From NCBI RefSeq assembly GCF_000184345.1, contig NC_017583.1:496001-560000 (forward strand): a stretch of 64,000 nucleotides of DNA. Reading direction: 5' to 3'. Shown here piece after piece: positions 52,955 to 61,313 of the stretch. The notes beneath the pieces were generated by a model. That model was not told the origin of the DNA. It was given only the letters and a program-made list of their open reading frames with translations, and made no database searches. This stretch comes from Spirochaeta thermophila DSM 6578 (GTDB taxonomy: Bacteria > Spirochaetota > Spirochaetia > Winmispirales > Winmispiraceae). A program made the position numbers and the translations under genes. Position 1 is the first letter of the stretch. Each line of letters starts with the position of its first letter.

Positions 52955-54284
52955 GGCACTGTCAAGGGGGAGTGTTGAAATTACGCTGGAGCTGATAAGG
53001 GGTGCGTCTCCCCACCTCTTGTATCACCTGCATGCCCACCACGTAGAGGCCTACCACCTCATCCGCATGGGCAAGACTCATATACCCGGGATACCGTCGC
53101 AGAAAGCTCCTCATGTGCCGAACCAGGTTCTCCGCAAGGTTGCTCGTCCTCACCTTCTTCTTCCACGCATAGGGTAACTCCAGATAGGAGAAGAGCCGCT
53201 CCTTCCGCCACAGGAGGGCGGCCGTCATCCGGGGAGCCTTCGGCGCCCACTTCTTCACGAATGCCTCACACGCACCCTCTGCCTCCTCCTTCCCTCCTGC
53301 CTCAAAGAGCTTCCAGTACTCCGCTCGAAAAGCTCGCCTCTCCTTCTGGAGGTCTGCGTTCTTCCCCTTCCGTTCCCCCATATCCTGCAGGAGCTTCTGT
53401 TCAAGCGTCCGCTGCAGGTGCCACAGACATATCTGCTTTTTCGCCTCGGGATACACGGTCTCCACCGCCTGCCAGATGCCTTCTGCCTCATCGGCCACCA
53501 CCAGCTCCACCTCCTCAAGCCCCCGCTCGTAGAGCCCGGTAAGGAGTCGCTCGTAGCTCGCTCGGTCCTCACGCGCTGCAACGATCCAGTCAAGCAGCTC
53601 GTGTGTCCCGTCCTCCTTCACCCCCACGGCACTTAAGACCACCAGCTTCTTCTGATCGCTCCCCCGCCTCTTGGCCCATACCCCATCCAGCACAAGGGCC
53701 TTCACCCCGCTGAGGGGCCGCTTCCGCCACCGCTCTTTCTCTTCGCGAAGACGTCTGATGAGCCTCAGCAGGGTCTGCGGGTGAGCCTCTCCTATCCCCA
53801 GCTCCCGTAAGAGAATGGTCCACGTCCGCGCACTCATCCCTCCCACATACCCAAGCAGAAGTTCCTCGGTGAGGGCCTTGAGCCTGTGCTCATAGGTCAC
53901 CAGCCTCACCTCTTTCCCGCAGCTGGTACGGATACGCGGCACGCGTACCTCAGTAAGGGTTCCCCATGGGACCTGCACGGTCTTCCACTTCCTGTAGCCG
54001 TACCGGTAGTAGGAGACGTCCTCAGGACCTCCTCTGGCATATCGGTCTCTTCCCACTACCGCATCTCTGAGTGCCTCAAGGAGGCGCTCCAGGTAGCTCT
54101 TGTACGTCTGGAGGACGTGCTCCCGTACCTGGTCTTCCACTTGCCTCATCAGGCGAGAAAGGGTAGAGTGTGTCGCAGGTACATGTGTCATGGGGTATCT
54201 CCTCCTTAGCTGTAAGTGTGTGTTGGTGGGAGATACCCCTTATCTTTTTTCCCCGCCTTTTTCAACACTCGATGTTACAGTCCC
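52955..54284 (-). mobile_element. IS256-family insertion sequence nested in IS copy 2
   Basis: A 1330-bp element with terminal repeats GGCACTGTC... and GGGACTGTA... sharing GAGTGTTGAAA about 15 bp in. It is flanked by the 9-bp direct duplication TGGATACGG (52946-52954 and 54285-54293), present once in the uninterrupted copy 1. The transposase gene is intact. The transposase stop codon lies inside the terminal repeat, 8 bp from the end. Confidence 0.92.
52962..54191 (-). CDS. IS256-family (mutator-type) transposase
   Basis: A 409-residue transposase of the IS256/mutator family. Visible features: GYRKWKTVQVPWGTLTEVRVPRIRTSCGKEV (near 70-100), first catalytic Asp in KALVLDGVWAKRRG (near 163), second in ELVVADEAEGIWQAVE (near 233), the CLWHLQRTL zinc-like motif (near 258), and a C-terminal NLAENLVRHMRSFLRRYPGYMSLAHADE with the expected Glu. 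Length is normal and no frameshift is seen. The last codons are formed by the terminal inverted repeat. Confidence 0.92.
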   Translation of the reverse strand: MTHVPATHSTLSRLMRQVEDQVREHVLQTYKSYLERLLEALRDAVVGRDRYARGGPEDVSYYRYGYRKWKTVQVPWGTLTEVRVPRIRTSCGKEVRLVTYEHRLKALTEELLLGYVGGMSARTWTILLRELGIGEAHPQTLLRLIRRLREEKERWRKRPLSGVKALVLDGVWAKRRGSDQKKLVVLSAVGVKEDGTHELLDWIVAAREDRASYERLLTGLYERGLEEVELVVADEAEGIWQAVETVYPEAKKQICLWHLQRTLEQKLLQDMGERKGKNADLQKERRAFRAEYWKLFEAGGKEEAEGACEAFVKKWAPKAPRMTAALLWRKERLFSYLELPYAWKKKVRTSNLAENLVRHMRSFLRRYPGYMSLAHADEVVGLYVVGMQVIQEVGRRTPYQLQRNFNTPP

Positions 54285-54319
54285 TGGATACGGGGGATCG
54301 GTTTCGGTAAGACCGCTCG

Positions 54320-55642
54320 TTAGGCCGCAGGCCTGAGCAGGGAGCGTATCTGGTTTGGCTGGTTCTCTCGCACTCGTCCCAGGGCAAGGGCACTCATGAC
54401 AGAAAACACCAGCGTGAGGTGAACCGACAGTTTCTCCTGCCCCCGGATCGTGTGGAGTTCCAGGCTAAAGCTTCGATCCAGCCGGCTGTGGATCCGCTCC
54501 AAGGCCGTTCGCTTGGCATACTCCCGCTTCCACCGATACGAAGATCGGGCGAGAGGCGTGAAGACTCTGCGGTCCGTGGAGAGGGGGATCCGAATACAGG
54601 AGGCCAAGGGACAGGAGGCTTTGCCTGCACACTCATACCCATAGTGCACCGCAGGACAGCCGTACTTCAACGTGCCCCGCTTCTCTTCAAATCCCCGGTA
54701 GGCCATCTCCCGCTGCGTCCCCGTGGCCATACAGACACAACTCACCGTCCCTTGGTAGTCATACACCACATTTCTTGTCCCCGGGACCAGCCTGGTCTGT
54801 TCTCCATCTTTCCACAGGTTGCGAATATCGATGACCGGTTTGATCCGGTGCTCGTGCCACAACAGATCTATCAACGTGCCATCATCATAGCCCCGGTCGG
54901 CCGTGAACACTTCCGCCGCCTTGAGTATATGCGGCCTATGGCGATCCAGGGACCGAATCAGCTTTCGCATCACCGGCACCTCGTGCTTTGAGGCCCGACT
55001 CACCGTAAAGGCCACCGGCAGTTCATACGCTGTATCCGCAAGGAGGTGCACCGTAAACCCGAACCATTTCTTTACCGACTTCTGCACCTCCCCCCGTTCA
55101 TTCTGATACACATACTCATGACACCCCCAGTCCGCATCGTGCTCCCCTCGCCGGTCTCCGGCACCCTTCCCCCTTCGACGGGCAACGCTTGCTATCCCCT
55201 TCCCATCGGCTCCCAGCCGCCGCCCAAATCCAGGCAGCTCCCGGTAGCACTGATCCACCAGGCTGGTAAACACCCTTACCAGTGCTTCCCGGATACTCCG
55301 CTTCCTCAAGGTGGAAAGAAACCGGCTGTACGCGCTGGCACTGGGTACCGCATCGCTTCCCCGGGTAGGATCACATCCACACAGGTCCCTCAGTTGCCCG
55401 TTCCGCAAGAGCTCCCGGCGTAGCTGCTCGATGCTCGGGTGCTGAAACACTATCCCCGCAACGAGCGAGTTCCACATCGCCCGTACCGGATATTCATTCC
55501 GGCCTCTCCCCCGCCTCTGTTCCAGCTACTGCATCAGTTCCTCATCCGGCAGGTTCTCCAACACCAGCCGAAGCCGATGTAAATCCCCCAATGCTTCTAC
55601 ATCGTGCCAGCAAAAAAGTGATTTCTGTGCTATACTTGCCAT
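54320..55642 (-). pseudogene. Transposase of IS copy 2 with a nonsense codon
   Basis: Collinear with the 440-residue transposase at 32600-33922. A CAG-to-TAG change (55526-55528, codon 39, within LMQQLEQ) ends translation early. The rest of the frame is open from an internal ATG (385 residues) but lacks the N-terminal domain. A few other residues differ from copy 1 (for example ETKLVAGTPN versus QTRLVPGTRN), so the copies have been separate for some time. Confidence 0.85.
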
Positions 55643-55919
55643 GGGCCCCTCCGTCGGTTTTCTGCTACCATGATTCTATCATGGAAAAACCCGGGGGCCC
55701 TCTTTTTTGGGGTCAATTTTTCAACTCCGACCTCGTTTTCCCCTTCTATCGCACCTGTGGACCGCTTTTTTGGGGTAAAATAAATCCCCACCCGCTTGTA
55801 ATTTCTTTACCTATCGTTGCGTGAAAACAGCGCAAAAGGCTCGGACCTGTCTTCTCTTGACAAATCCCCCCACTAATAAGAGACTATTCACTATACCATC
55901 CTTGAAGGACGTAGGTACG

Positions 55920-56393
55920 ATGGGAAACGGTCTCGTTCGGGTGCTCTCTCATCCGGTGTTCCTGTCCGGTTTCTTGAGTTGGTTCTGTGCGCAGGTGATC
56001 AAGCTCCTGGTGGAGGCGTTGAAGAGGAGACGGAGATTCGCCTCTCCCCTGCTCCCCGTGGTCCTCTGGAAGACGGGTGGGATGCCTTCGAGCCATTCGG
56101 CCCTGGTGACCGCCCTCGCGACTTCGATCGGGTTCCATGATGGGGCCGATTCCTCGCTCTTCTTCCTGAGTGTCTTCTACGCCGCCATCATCATAAGGGA
56201 TGCAGTGGGGGTGCGGAAGGCGGCGGGTCAGCAGGCACAGGTCCTCAATCGTCTTGGTGAGGGCGTTCGGGAGAAGCTGGGGGTGGAGTTCACGCCGGTG
56301 AAGGAGGTGACCCACGGCCATACCTTCCCGGAAGTGGGGGTGGGTATGGTCCTCGGTTTCTCCATCGCCCTGGTGGTGAGTCTTCTCTCGTAG
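55920..56393 (+). CDS. Divergent PAP2-family (DUF212) membrane protein
   Basis: A 157-residue membrane protein of the DUF212/divergent PAP2 group, distantly like lipid phosphatases. Key segments: WFCAQVIKLLVEALKRR, WKTGGMPSSHSALVTALATSIG (near 52-73), AIIIRDAVGVRKAAGQQAQVLN and EVTHGHTFPEVGVGMVLG, with the PSSHS and GHT His residues matching the PAP2 pattern. Three to four helices. ATG follows GAAGGACGTAGG. It begins 77 bp beyond IS copy 2 and 10 bp before the next membrane gene, so it may be the first gene of the rnf-containing operon. Confidence 0.85.
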   Translation: MGNGLVRVLSHPVFLSGFLSWFCAQVIKLLVEALKRRRRFASPLLPVVLWKTGGMPSSHSALVTALATSIGFHDGADSSLFFLSVFYAAIIIRDAVGVRKAAGQQAQVLNRLGEGVREKLGVEFTPVKEVTHGHTFPEVGVGMVLGFSIALVVSLLS

Positions 56394-56403
56394 GAGGGAT
56401 CCG

Positions 56404-57864
56404 GTGCCCAGGAGGGAGGTGCAGGATATCCGTGCGTACTGGAGTGGGGTCGGAGGGGGCGTGCTCTTCGTGGGGGCCCTCGTGCTCATGATGTTCCTGT
56501 CGGACGGGTCGGGCGGCTGGGAGGGGGTCCAGGTGCTGGGGATACGAGAGAGCGTGGCTCCGGAGGTGGTGGTGGAGGCGCTCGAGAGGAAGGGCCTGGG
56601 GCCGGTGGTGTGGGAGGGGAGCCAGGAGGTGGAGTTGTGGGAGGGACGGGAGCTGGGGCGGTACAGGCTCAGGGATCTCCCTTCGAGACTCGATCCGGCC
56701 GATCCGAGGTACGATCCCTACCTCTCATGGTTGCCTTCGATGTTCGAAGGGAGGGTGGGTGGAGAGGTCGTCTCCCTCCTCTACGTGCCGCAGCGACACG
56801 GCGCCCTCTGGTTTCTCTTCGAGGTGCTCCCGGTGCTCCGGGCCTTTCCCGGAAAGGTGGTGCTCATGGGGCAGGGGTGGCCGGTGAGGTTCTTCCTCGC
56901 CGGGGTGTTCCTGGGACTCCTCGTGTGGTGGGCCTGGGGGAGATGGGGCGTGTGGGCCGTGGCGGGTGGTGTGGGTTGGGTGGTCGTGGTGGGGACCGGA
57001 GGGGTGGGGATGGTGCCCGCCGCCGCCTCAGGGATGGTGAGTTTTCTGCTCCTCCTGCCGCCGGTTGCCGAGGTGATGGAGAGAGGGGTCCTGTGGGGAT
57101 GGAGGTGGGAGGAGTGGGGCGGGGTCGTGTGGTGGGGAGTGATCCATCTCACGGTGGTGGTGGGATGGGCGGTCTTCATCGGGAGCTGGGCGGTGGTGTC
57201 GGCCCTGCTGGTGGAGTGTGGAGTGGTGGGGATGATGATCGCCTACTTCACGTGGTGGCGGAGCCGGCTCTCACATCGGGTCTTTCGTCCGGTACCCCTC
57301 AGAAGACGTACCCGTACCGACTCCGGCAGAAACCTCCCCCGCTGGGGGTGGGGGCTCCTGCTCCTGATATGTGCCACGATTGCTGCCGGCGCGGGGCTTG
57401 CCGGGGACGAGGTGGAGATTCCCCTTCCCGGGGAGGGACCGTGGTGGCAGGGGGCTGACGGCTATCTCGCACACCGGGCCTTCCAGGAGGGCTTTCTGTT
57501 CAACGTGCCGTTCGAGCTTCCCACCCAGGGGACGACAGTGACCCTCCCCCGCTACCGGGTTGTAGGGAATGAGGTCGTGAGGGAGGAGGTGGTGGTTCTC
57601 GTGTTCGATGCGGCTTGGTTTCGGAGGGTGGAGGATCTTTCTCCCAATAGACTCGAACATCTCTTTCTCGGCACGGGGAGGAATGTCTCATTCGTCCCCT
57701 CACAGCTGACGGTCCAGTGGCGTTGGCCTGTGCAGGCGGCGGGCCTCCTCATCCTTCTTCTCCTGCTCCTGCCCGAGATTCTCAAGAGGGGGGCGGGTTT
57801 GACTTTTGAAACCAGGTATGGTATGAGAGCAGCCATCCGGAAGGAGGGGAGGCAGGTCGCATGA
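56404..57864 (+). CDS. Unrecognised multi-pass membrane protein coupled to rnfC
   Basis: A 486-residue protein with no family I can name. Layout: N-terminal helix (GGGVLFVGALVLMMFL, 17-32), an extracytoplasmic or cytoplasmic domain (about 40-155), a block of six hydrophobic helices (about 160-290), a further helix (LLLLICATIAAGAGLAG, about 320), a second soluble domain with EGFLFNVPFELPTQ (360-440) and a last helix (AAGLLILLLLLLPEIL). It is Trp/Val/Gly-rich with strong G bias. GTG follows GAGGGATCC. Its stop overlaps the rnfC start (ATGA), so it is made together with the Rnf-like subunits and is a candidate extra subunit. Confidence 0.75.
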   Translation: MPRREVQDIRAYWSGVGGGVLFVGALVLMMFLSDGSGGWEGVQVLGIRESVAPEVVVEALERKGLGPVVWEGSQEVELWEGRELGRYRLRDLPSRLDPADPRYDPYLSWLPSMFEGRVGGEVVSLLYVPQRHGALWFLFEVLPVLRAFPGKVVLMGQGWPVRFFLAGVFLGLLVWWAWGRWGVWAVAGGVGWVVVVGTGGVGMVPAAASGMVSFLLLLPPVAEVMERGVLWGWRWEEWGGVVWWGVIHLTVVVGWAVFIGSWAVVSALLVECGVVGMMIAYFTWWRSRLSHRVFRPVPLRRRTRTDSGRNLPRWGWGLLLLICATIAAGAGLAGDEVEIPLPGEGPWWQGADGYLAHRAFQEGFLFNVPFELPTQGTTVTLPRYRVVGNEVVREEVVVLVFDAAWFRRVEDLSPNRLEHLFLGTGRNVSFVPSQLTVQWRWPVQAAGLLILLLLLLPEILKRGAGLTFETRYGMRAAIRKEGRQVA

Positions 57865-59183
57865 GGTCGCTCCTTGCCGGCCGCGTGAGAGGCGGTCTGG
57901 AGTTCCGTTCCTATGTACAGACGGTGGATCGTCGGGTGGTGAACGCATCCCTTCCCAAGGTGGTGGTGATCCCTCTCGCATGGGGAAGGATGGAGGCTTC
58001 CCATCCTGTGGTGAAGCCGGGCGATGAGGTGAAGGAGGGTCAGTTGCTCGCGAAACCGGCGAGCGTCCTGGGGACGCCCCTCTATTCCTCGGTTCCCGGG
58101 AGGGTACGGGACATCGTCCCTGTCTCCCTTCCGGAGGGTGAACGGGAGGCCGTGATCTTGGACCTCGCCGGGACCTTCGAGCGTCGCGCGAAAGACCGGA
58201 CGTCCGACTGGGCTGATATGACGCCGGAGAAACTCTGGAAGCGGCTCTTCTCGTCGGGGGTGATCCGGCACGGGAACGTTCCCCTCCCGATCGGGAGGTT
58301 CCTCCCGCCGCCGGGTCGTAAGGCCGAGGCCTTGGTCTGCGCCTGTTTCTCTGCGGAGCCGTGGCGGTATACCGAGGAGCTGCTCCTCGGGCTCCGGCGC
58401 GAGGCCGTGGCCGAGGGGCTCCGCATCCTCGTGCGCACCGTGATGCCCAAGGAGGTGCATCTGGTCTTCCCTGAAGAGGAGAGAACGGTTTCCCGCCTCT
58501 TCGTCAGGGACCTGGGGGATCCGGGTATTCCCGTGCGGATCCACCATGTCGCGAGACGGTATCCCTTCACCTCGGACGAGATGCTCCTCGAGCTTGTGGG
58601 AGGGGCACGCCTCACCTGGGGTAGGCTTCCCGTGGACGAGGGATTCGTGATCGCGGAACCCTCCACTCTCCTCGCGGTGAGGGATGCGGTCGTCGGCGGG
58701 AGGCCTGTGCTCGAACAGGTGGTTCTGGTGGGTGGCGATGTAGTGGAGCGCCCCGTTCTCGTGAAGGTCCGGCTGGGTATGCCCGTATTCGATCTCCTCT
58801 CCCAGGAGGGGACGATGCCCGGTCCCGATGTGGATCCGATGGTCTTCCTGGGAGGACCTCTCTCCGGCAGGGAGGTCTCATGGCTCGGGGTACCGCTGCT
58901 TCCCGGCGTGGATGTGGTGACGCTCCTCGGGAGAGGGGCGACAGGGGGGGAGGAACCGTGCATCCACTGCAGCCGCTGTGCGCAGGTCTGTCCGAGGGGG
59001 CTCGAGCCCTGGCTCCTCCACGAGGCCCTCGGAAGAGGGGACGAGCGACTCCTTTCCGGAGGAGCGATCGAGGGGTGTATAGGTTGCAACCTGTGCAGTT
59101 TCGTCTGTCCCTCGGCCATTCCCCTCGCGGATCGGTTCAGGGAGTATCTCGAGAAGGAGGGGGAAGGTCATGGAGAGGGTTGA
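57861..59183 (+). CDS. rnfC: RnfC-like subunit with two 4Fe-4S motifs and a degenerate nucleotide site
   Basis: A 440-residue peripheral subunit. In Rnf, RnfC oxidises or reduces NAD(H) through a bound FMN. The barrel-sandwich region VVIPLAWGRMEASHPVVKPGDEVKEGQLL is clear, and the C-terminus has CIHCSRCAQVCP (near 367) and CIGCNLCSFVCP (near 405) for two 4Fe-4S clusters. The region that should hold the glycine-rich GLGGAGFPT loop reads SSGVIRHGNVPLPIGRF (near 132), the NGAECEPY block reads VCACFSAEPWRY, and the QGGEKQ block reads RYPFTSDEM. NAD/FMN binding is therefore doubtful. It overlaps both neighbours. Confidence 0.85.
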   Translation: MRSLLAGRVRGGLEFRSYVQTVDRRVVNASLPKVVVIPLAWGRMEASHPVVKPGDEVKEGQLLAKPASVLGTPLYSSVPGRVRDIVPVSLPEGEREAVILDLAGTFERRAKDRTSDWADMTPEKLWKRLFSSGVIRHGNVPLPIGRFLPPPGRKAEALVCACFSAEPWRYTEELLLGLRREAVAEGLRILVRTVMPKEVHLVFPEEERTVSRLFVRDLGDPGIPVRIHHVARRYPFTSDEMLLELVGGARLTWGRLPVDEGFVIAEPSTLLAVRDAVVGGRPVLEQVVLVGGDVVERPVLVKVRLGMPVFDLLSQEGTMPGPDVDPMVFLGGPLSGREVSWLGVPLLPGVDVVTLLGRGATGGEEPCIHCSRCAQVCPRGLEPWLLHEALGRGDERLLSGGAIEGCIGCNLCSFVCPSAIPLADRFREYLEKEGEGHGEG

Positions 59184-60201
59184 CGGTGGGAGGCTCGTCC
59201 TGGGCTCCAGGCAGGTCTACGAGGGGAAGAAGGTGCTCGCCCTGCTCCCGGTGCTGGGGGGGATGGCGGTGCTCTTCGGTCCGGAGGGGCTCCTGCCGAC
59301 CGCGGCTGCAATCGTGGGGAGCCTCGGCGCGGACCTCCTCATGGCGCGTCTCTTCTCCCGAAGGGTACGGCCCTCGTGGGATGCGGTGGGGCTCGGGCTC
59401 CTCGTGGGGCTCTTCCTGCCTCCCGGACTCCATCCCGTTGCCGGGTTTCTCGCCGCGGTCTTCGGTCAGGTGGTGGCGCGCTGGACCTTCGGCGGCCCTG
59501 CTCGCGCCTGGTTCCATCCTGCGGTGGCGGCCGTGCTCTTCGCCGTGGTCTCCTTTCCCTTCGATGCGGGAAGCTACCTTCCGCCGCTCTTCGGGGATCG
59601 GGTGCAGGGACTCCCGCTCTTCGTCGAGGCGAAGCGTCTCCTCTCGGGGCTCCGGGGGGGGAGCGTCCTCCAGATGGTGGGGCTCACCCCGAGCGGGATC
59701 GACGTGCGGGTCACGGGTGTGCTCAACGATGTGATCTTCGTGCCCCTTCGTTCGTATCTTCCCGATGGATACGTGGATCTCGCATTGGGGAACGTGCCGG
59801 GTGCGGTGGGCGCGCAGATGGGGCTCTTCGTCTTCCTCGGTGCCCTGATCCTCGTGTACGAGGAGGCGGTGCGGGTGGATCTCCCCTTCCTCTTCCTGGG
59901 GGCTTACACCCTCCTCGTCTTCGTTGCAGGAGGGGGACCGGAGGGAGGAGCCGACGTGCTCTTCTACCTGGGTGCCACCGATGTGGTACTCACCGCCTTC
60001 TTCCTCGTCCCCGATGAGGTCTCCAGGCCTTCCAGGGCGGGACTCCTTCCCTGGTATGCGGTTGCGGGAGGCCTCCTGGCCGGGCTCTTCTCCCTGGGTG
60101 GGGCCTTTCCCTATCCCGGGCTCCTTTGTGCCGCGGTGCTCAACCTCACGGTCCCGCTCGTGGATCACCTTTCCGTAGCCCGGGTGGGGGGTCGCGCATG
60201 A
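59170..60201 (+). CDS. rnfD: RnfD-like membrane subunit lacking the flavinylation Thr
   Basis: A 343-residue membrane protein with eight to nine helices, matching RnfD in length and in LLVGLFLPPGLHPVAGFLAAVFGQV, YVDLALGNVPGAVGAQMG (near 200-215) and AFFLVPDEVSRPSR (near 280). Canonical RnfD carries covalent FMN on Thr of an SGAT-type motif just before the LGNVPG block. Here the aligned stretch reads DVRVTGVLNDV (near 177-187), with Leu in place of the acceptor Thr. ATG overlaps rnfC by 14 bp. Confidence 0.85.
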   Translation: MERVDGGRLVLGSRQVYEGKKVLALLPVLGGMAVLFGPEGLLPTAAAIVGSLGADLLMARLFSRRVRPSWDAVGLGLLVGLFLPPGLHPVAGFLAAVFGQVVARWTFGGPARAWFHPAVAAVLFAVVSFPFDAGSYLPPLFGDRVQGLPLFVEAKRLLSGLRGGSVLQMVGLTPSGIDVRVTGVLNDVIFVPLRSYLPDGYVDLALGNVPGAVGAQMGLFVFLGALILVYEEAVRVDLPFLFLGAYTLLVFVAGGGPEGGADVLFYLGATDVVLTAFFLVPDEVSRPSRAGLLPWYAVAGGLLAGLFSLGGAFPYPGLLCAAVLNLTVPLVDHLSVARVGGRA

Positions 60202-60704
60202 GGCACGTGCTCGATCAACGCTTCGATGTGGGGTTGGTGGTGCTCTTCTTCCTCTCGACGCTCGCGCTGATAGGGAGCGGCTATGTCTTCCTGGGCGGGA
60301 GGCTGGAGGACCGGGATGCGGTGGGGGTGCGTCTCGTGCTCGGGGGGGAGGGATTGCAGGTGGAGGAGATGGGGCTTCCTGTTTCCGCAGGGAGCGTGTA
60401 TCGGGTGTCGGGCGAGGGGGAAGGGGTGTGGGCCGTGGCGCTCCCGGTGGTGTGGCGCGAGGCGGGGCTCGTGGTGGTGCTCTATGATGGAACGGGTGCG
60501 GTCGTGGATGTGCGGTTCCCCTACGGGCTCGAGGCGGGAGGGGACGATCCGTACGATACGGATCGTCTCAGGCGGCTCCTCCTGGATCGGAGTGCCCGGC
60601 GTCTGTGGCACGAGGTGAAAGGGGTCGATCCTCTCCTGCTCCGGAAGGTGGAGGAGGCGGTGCGCCTCGGACGATCGCTCCTCGAGGAAGGAGGTCTCCT
60701 CTAG
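60198..60704 (+). CDS. rnfG: RnfG-like subunit lacking the FMN-binding motif
   Basis: A 168-residue protein in the rnfG position, shorter than typical RnfG (about 200). It has one N-terminal helix (VGLVVLFFLSTLALIGSGYVF) and a small exported domain. The conserved HxETPGLG block and the D-x-x-SGAT-x-TS flavinylation motif are absent; the C-terminus reads EVKGVDPLLLRKVEEAVRLG where the motif is expected. The assignment rests on position, topology and weak similarity. ATGA overlap with rnfD indicates coupling. Confidence 0.65.
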   Translation: MRHVLDQRFDVGLVVLFFLSTLALIGSGYVFLGGRLEDRDAVGVRLVLGGEGLQVEEMGLPVSAGSVYRVSGEGEGVWAVALPVVWREAGLVVVLYDGTGAVVDVRFPYGLEAGGDDPYDTDRLRRLLLDRSARRLWHEVKGVDPLLLRKVEEAVRLGRSLLEEGGLL

Positions 60705-61313
60705 ATGGAAAGGGCGGGTTTCTTTCACGGCAACATCCTCCTGGTCGCGGGGTGCGGGCTCGCCCCGGCGCTCGCACTCACCACGAGGTTCGGCTACGGT
60801 CTCCTTCTCGGACTCGTGGCCTGGGGCCTGCTCCTCTTCCTCTCGCTCCTCTTCTCCTCGTTCAGGGAGTACCTGCGCAACCGCCAGATGCAGCTCGCGG
60901 TCTTCTTCATCGTGGGAGGAACCACGGTGAGTCTCATGGAGCTCGGTTTCAGGGCCTGGGCACCGGAGGTGCTCAGGGTGCTCGGGTTGTACCTGCCGGT
61001 GCTGGTGGTGGGTTCGCTCGTGTGGGGGTACGGGGTGGCCTACGGTCTCTCCCACCGTCCCAAGCGCACGTTCCGGATGGCGATGCGTGTGGGCGGGGGA
61101 TATGCGGCGGCCGTGGTGGTGATGGCCTTCGTGAGGGAGCTTCTGGGCTACGGTGCTCTCAGTCTGGTGCCCTTCGCCGATGTGGTCTTGGTGGTGCCGG
61201 GGCTCGGGGACCTGCCCCTGCGGGCGGCGGTGGCCCCTGCGGGTGCCTTCTTCGTCTTCGGTTACCTCGCCGCCCTGGTGCGGCTCGCAGGGAGGGATGG
61301 TGATGCCCGCTGA
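60705..61313 (+). CDS. rnfE: RnfE-like membrane subunit lacking conserved cysteines
   Basis: A 202-residue six-helix protein of the RnfE/RnfA (NqrD/NqrE) family: GLAPALALTTRFGYGLLLGLV (near 18-38), LYLPVLVVGSLVWGYGVA (near 95-112) and FVRELLGYGAL (near 142). In canonical RnfE the motifs are GLCPALAVTT and PLIVVNCAIIG, whose Cys help hold a membrane [2Fe-2S] cluster. Here they are Ala20 and Gly103-Ser104; the only Cys is Cys17. It starts directly after rnfG and overlaps rnfA by 11 bp. Confidence 0.83.
   Translation: MERAGFFHGNILLVAGCGLAPALALTTRFGYGLLLGLVAWGLLLFLSLLFSSFREYLRNRQMQLAVFFIVGGTTVSLMELGFRAWAPEVLRVLGLYLPVLVVGSLVWGYGVAYGLSHRPKRTFRMAMRVGGGYAAAVVVMAFVRELLGYGALSLVPFADVVLVVPGLGDLPLRAAVAPAGAFFVFGYLAALVRLAGRDGDAR

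Larger units (their letters stand above)
52727..55842 (-). mobile_element. DUF772/DDE insertion sequence, copy 2, interrupted by an IS256-type element
   Basis: The same element as at 32346-34122: identical 16-bp terminal repeats GAGCCTTTTGCGCTGT, same internal order, scattered substitutions. It is split at 52954/54285 by the 1330-bp IS256-type insertion plus a 9-bp duplication, which exactly accounts for the 1339-bp size difference. Its transposase gene has a premature stop. It is probably dead on its own but could be mobilised in trans. Confidence 0.88.
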
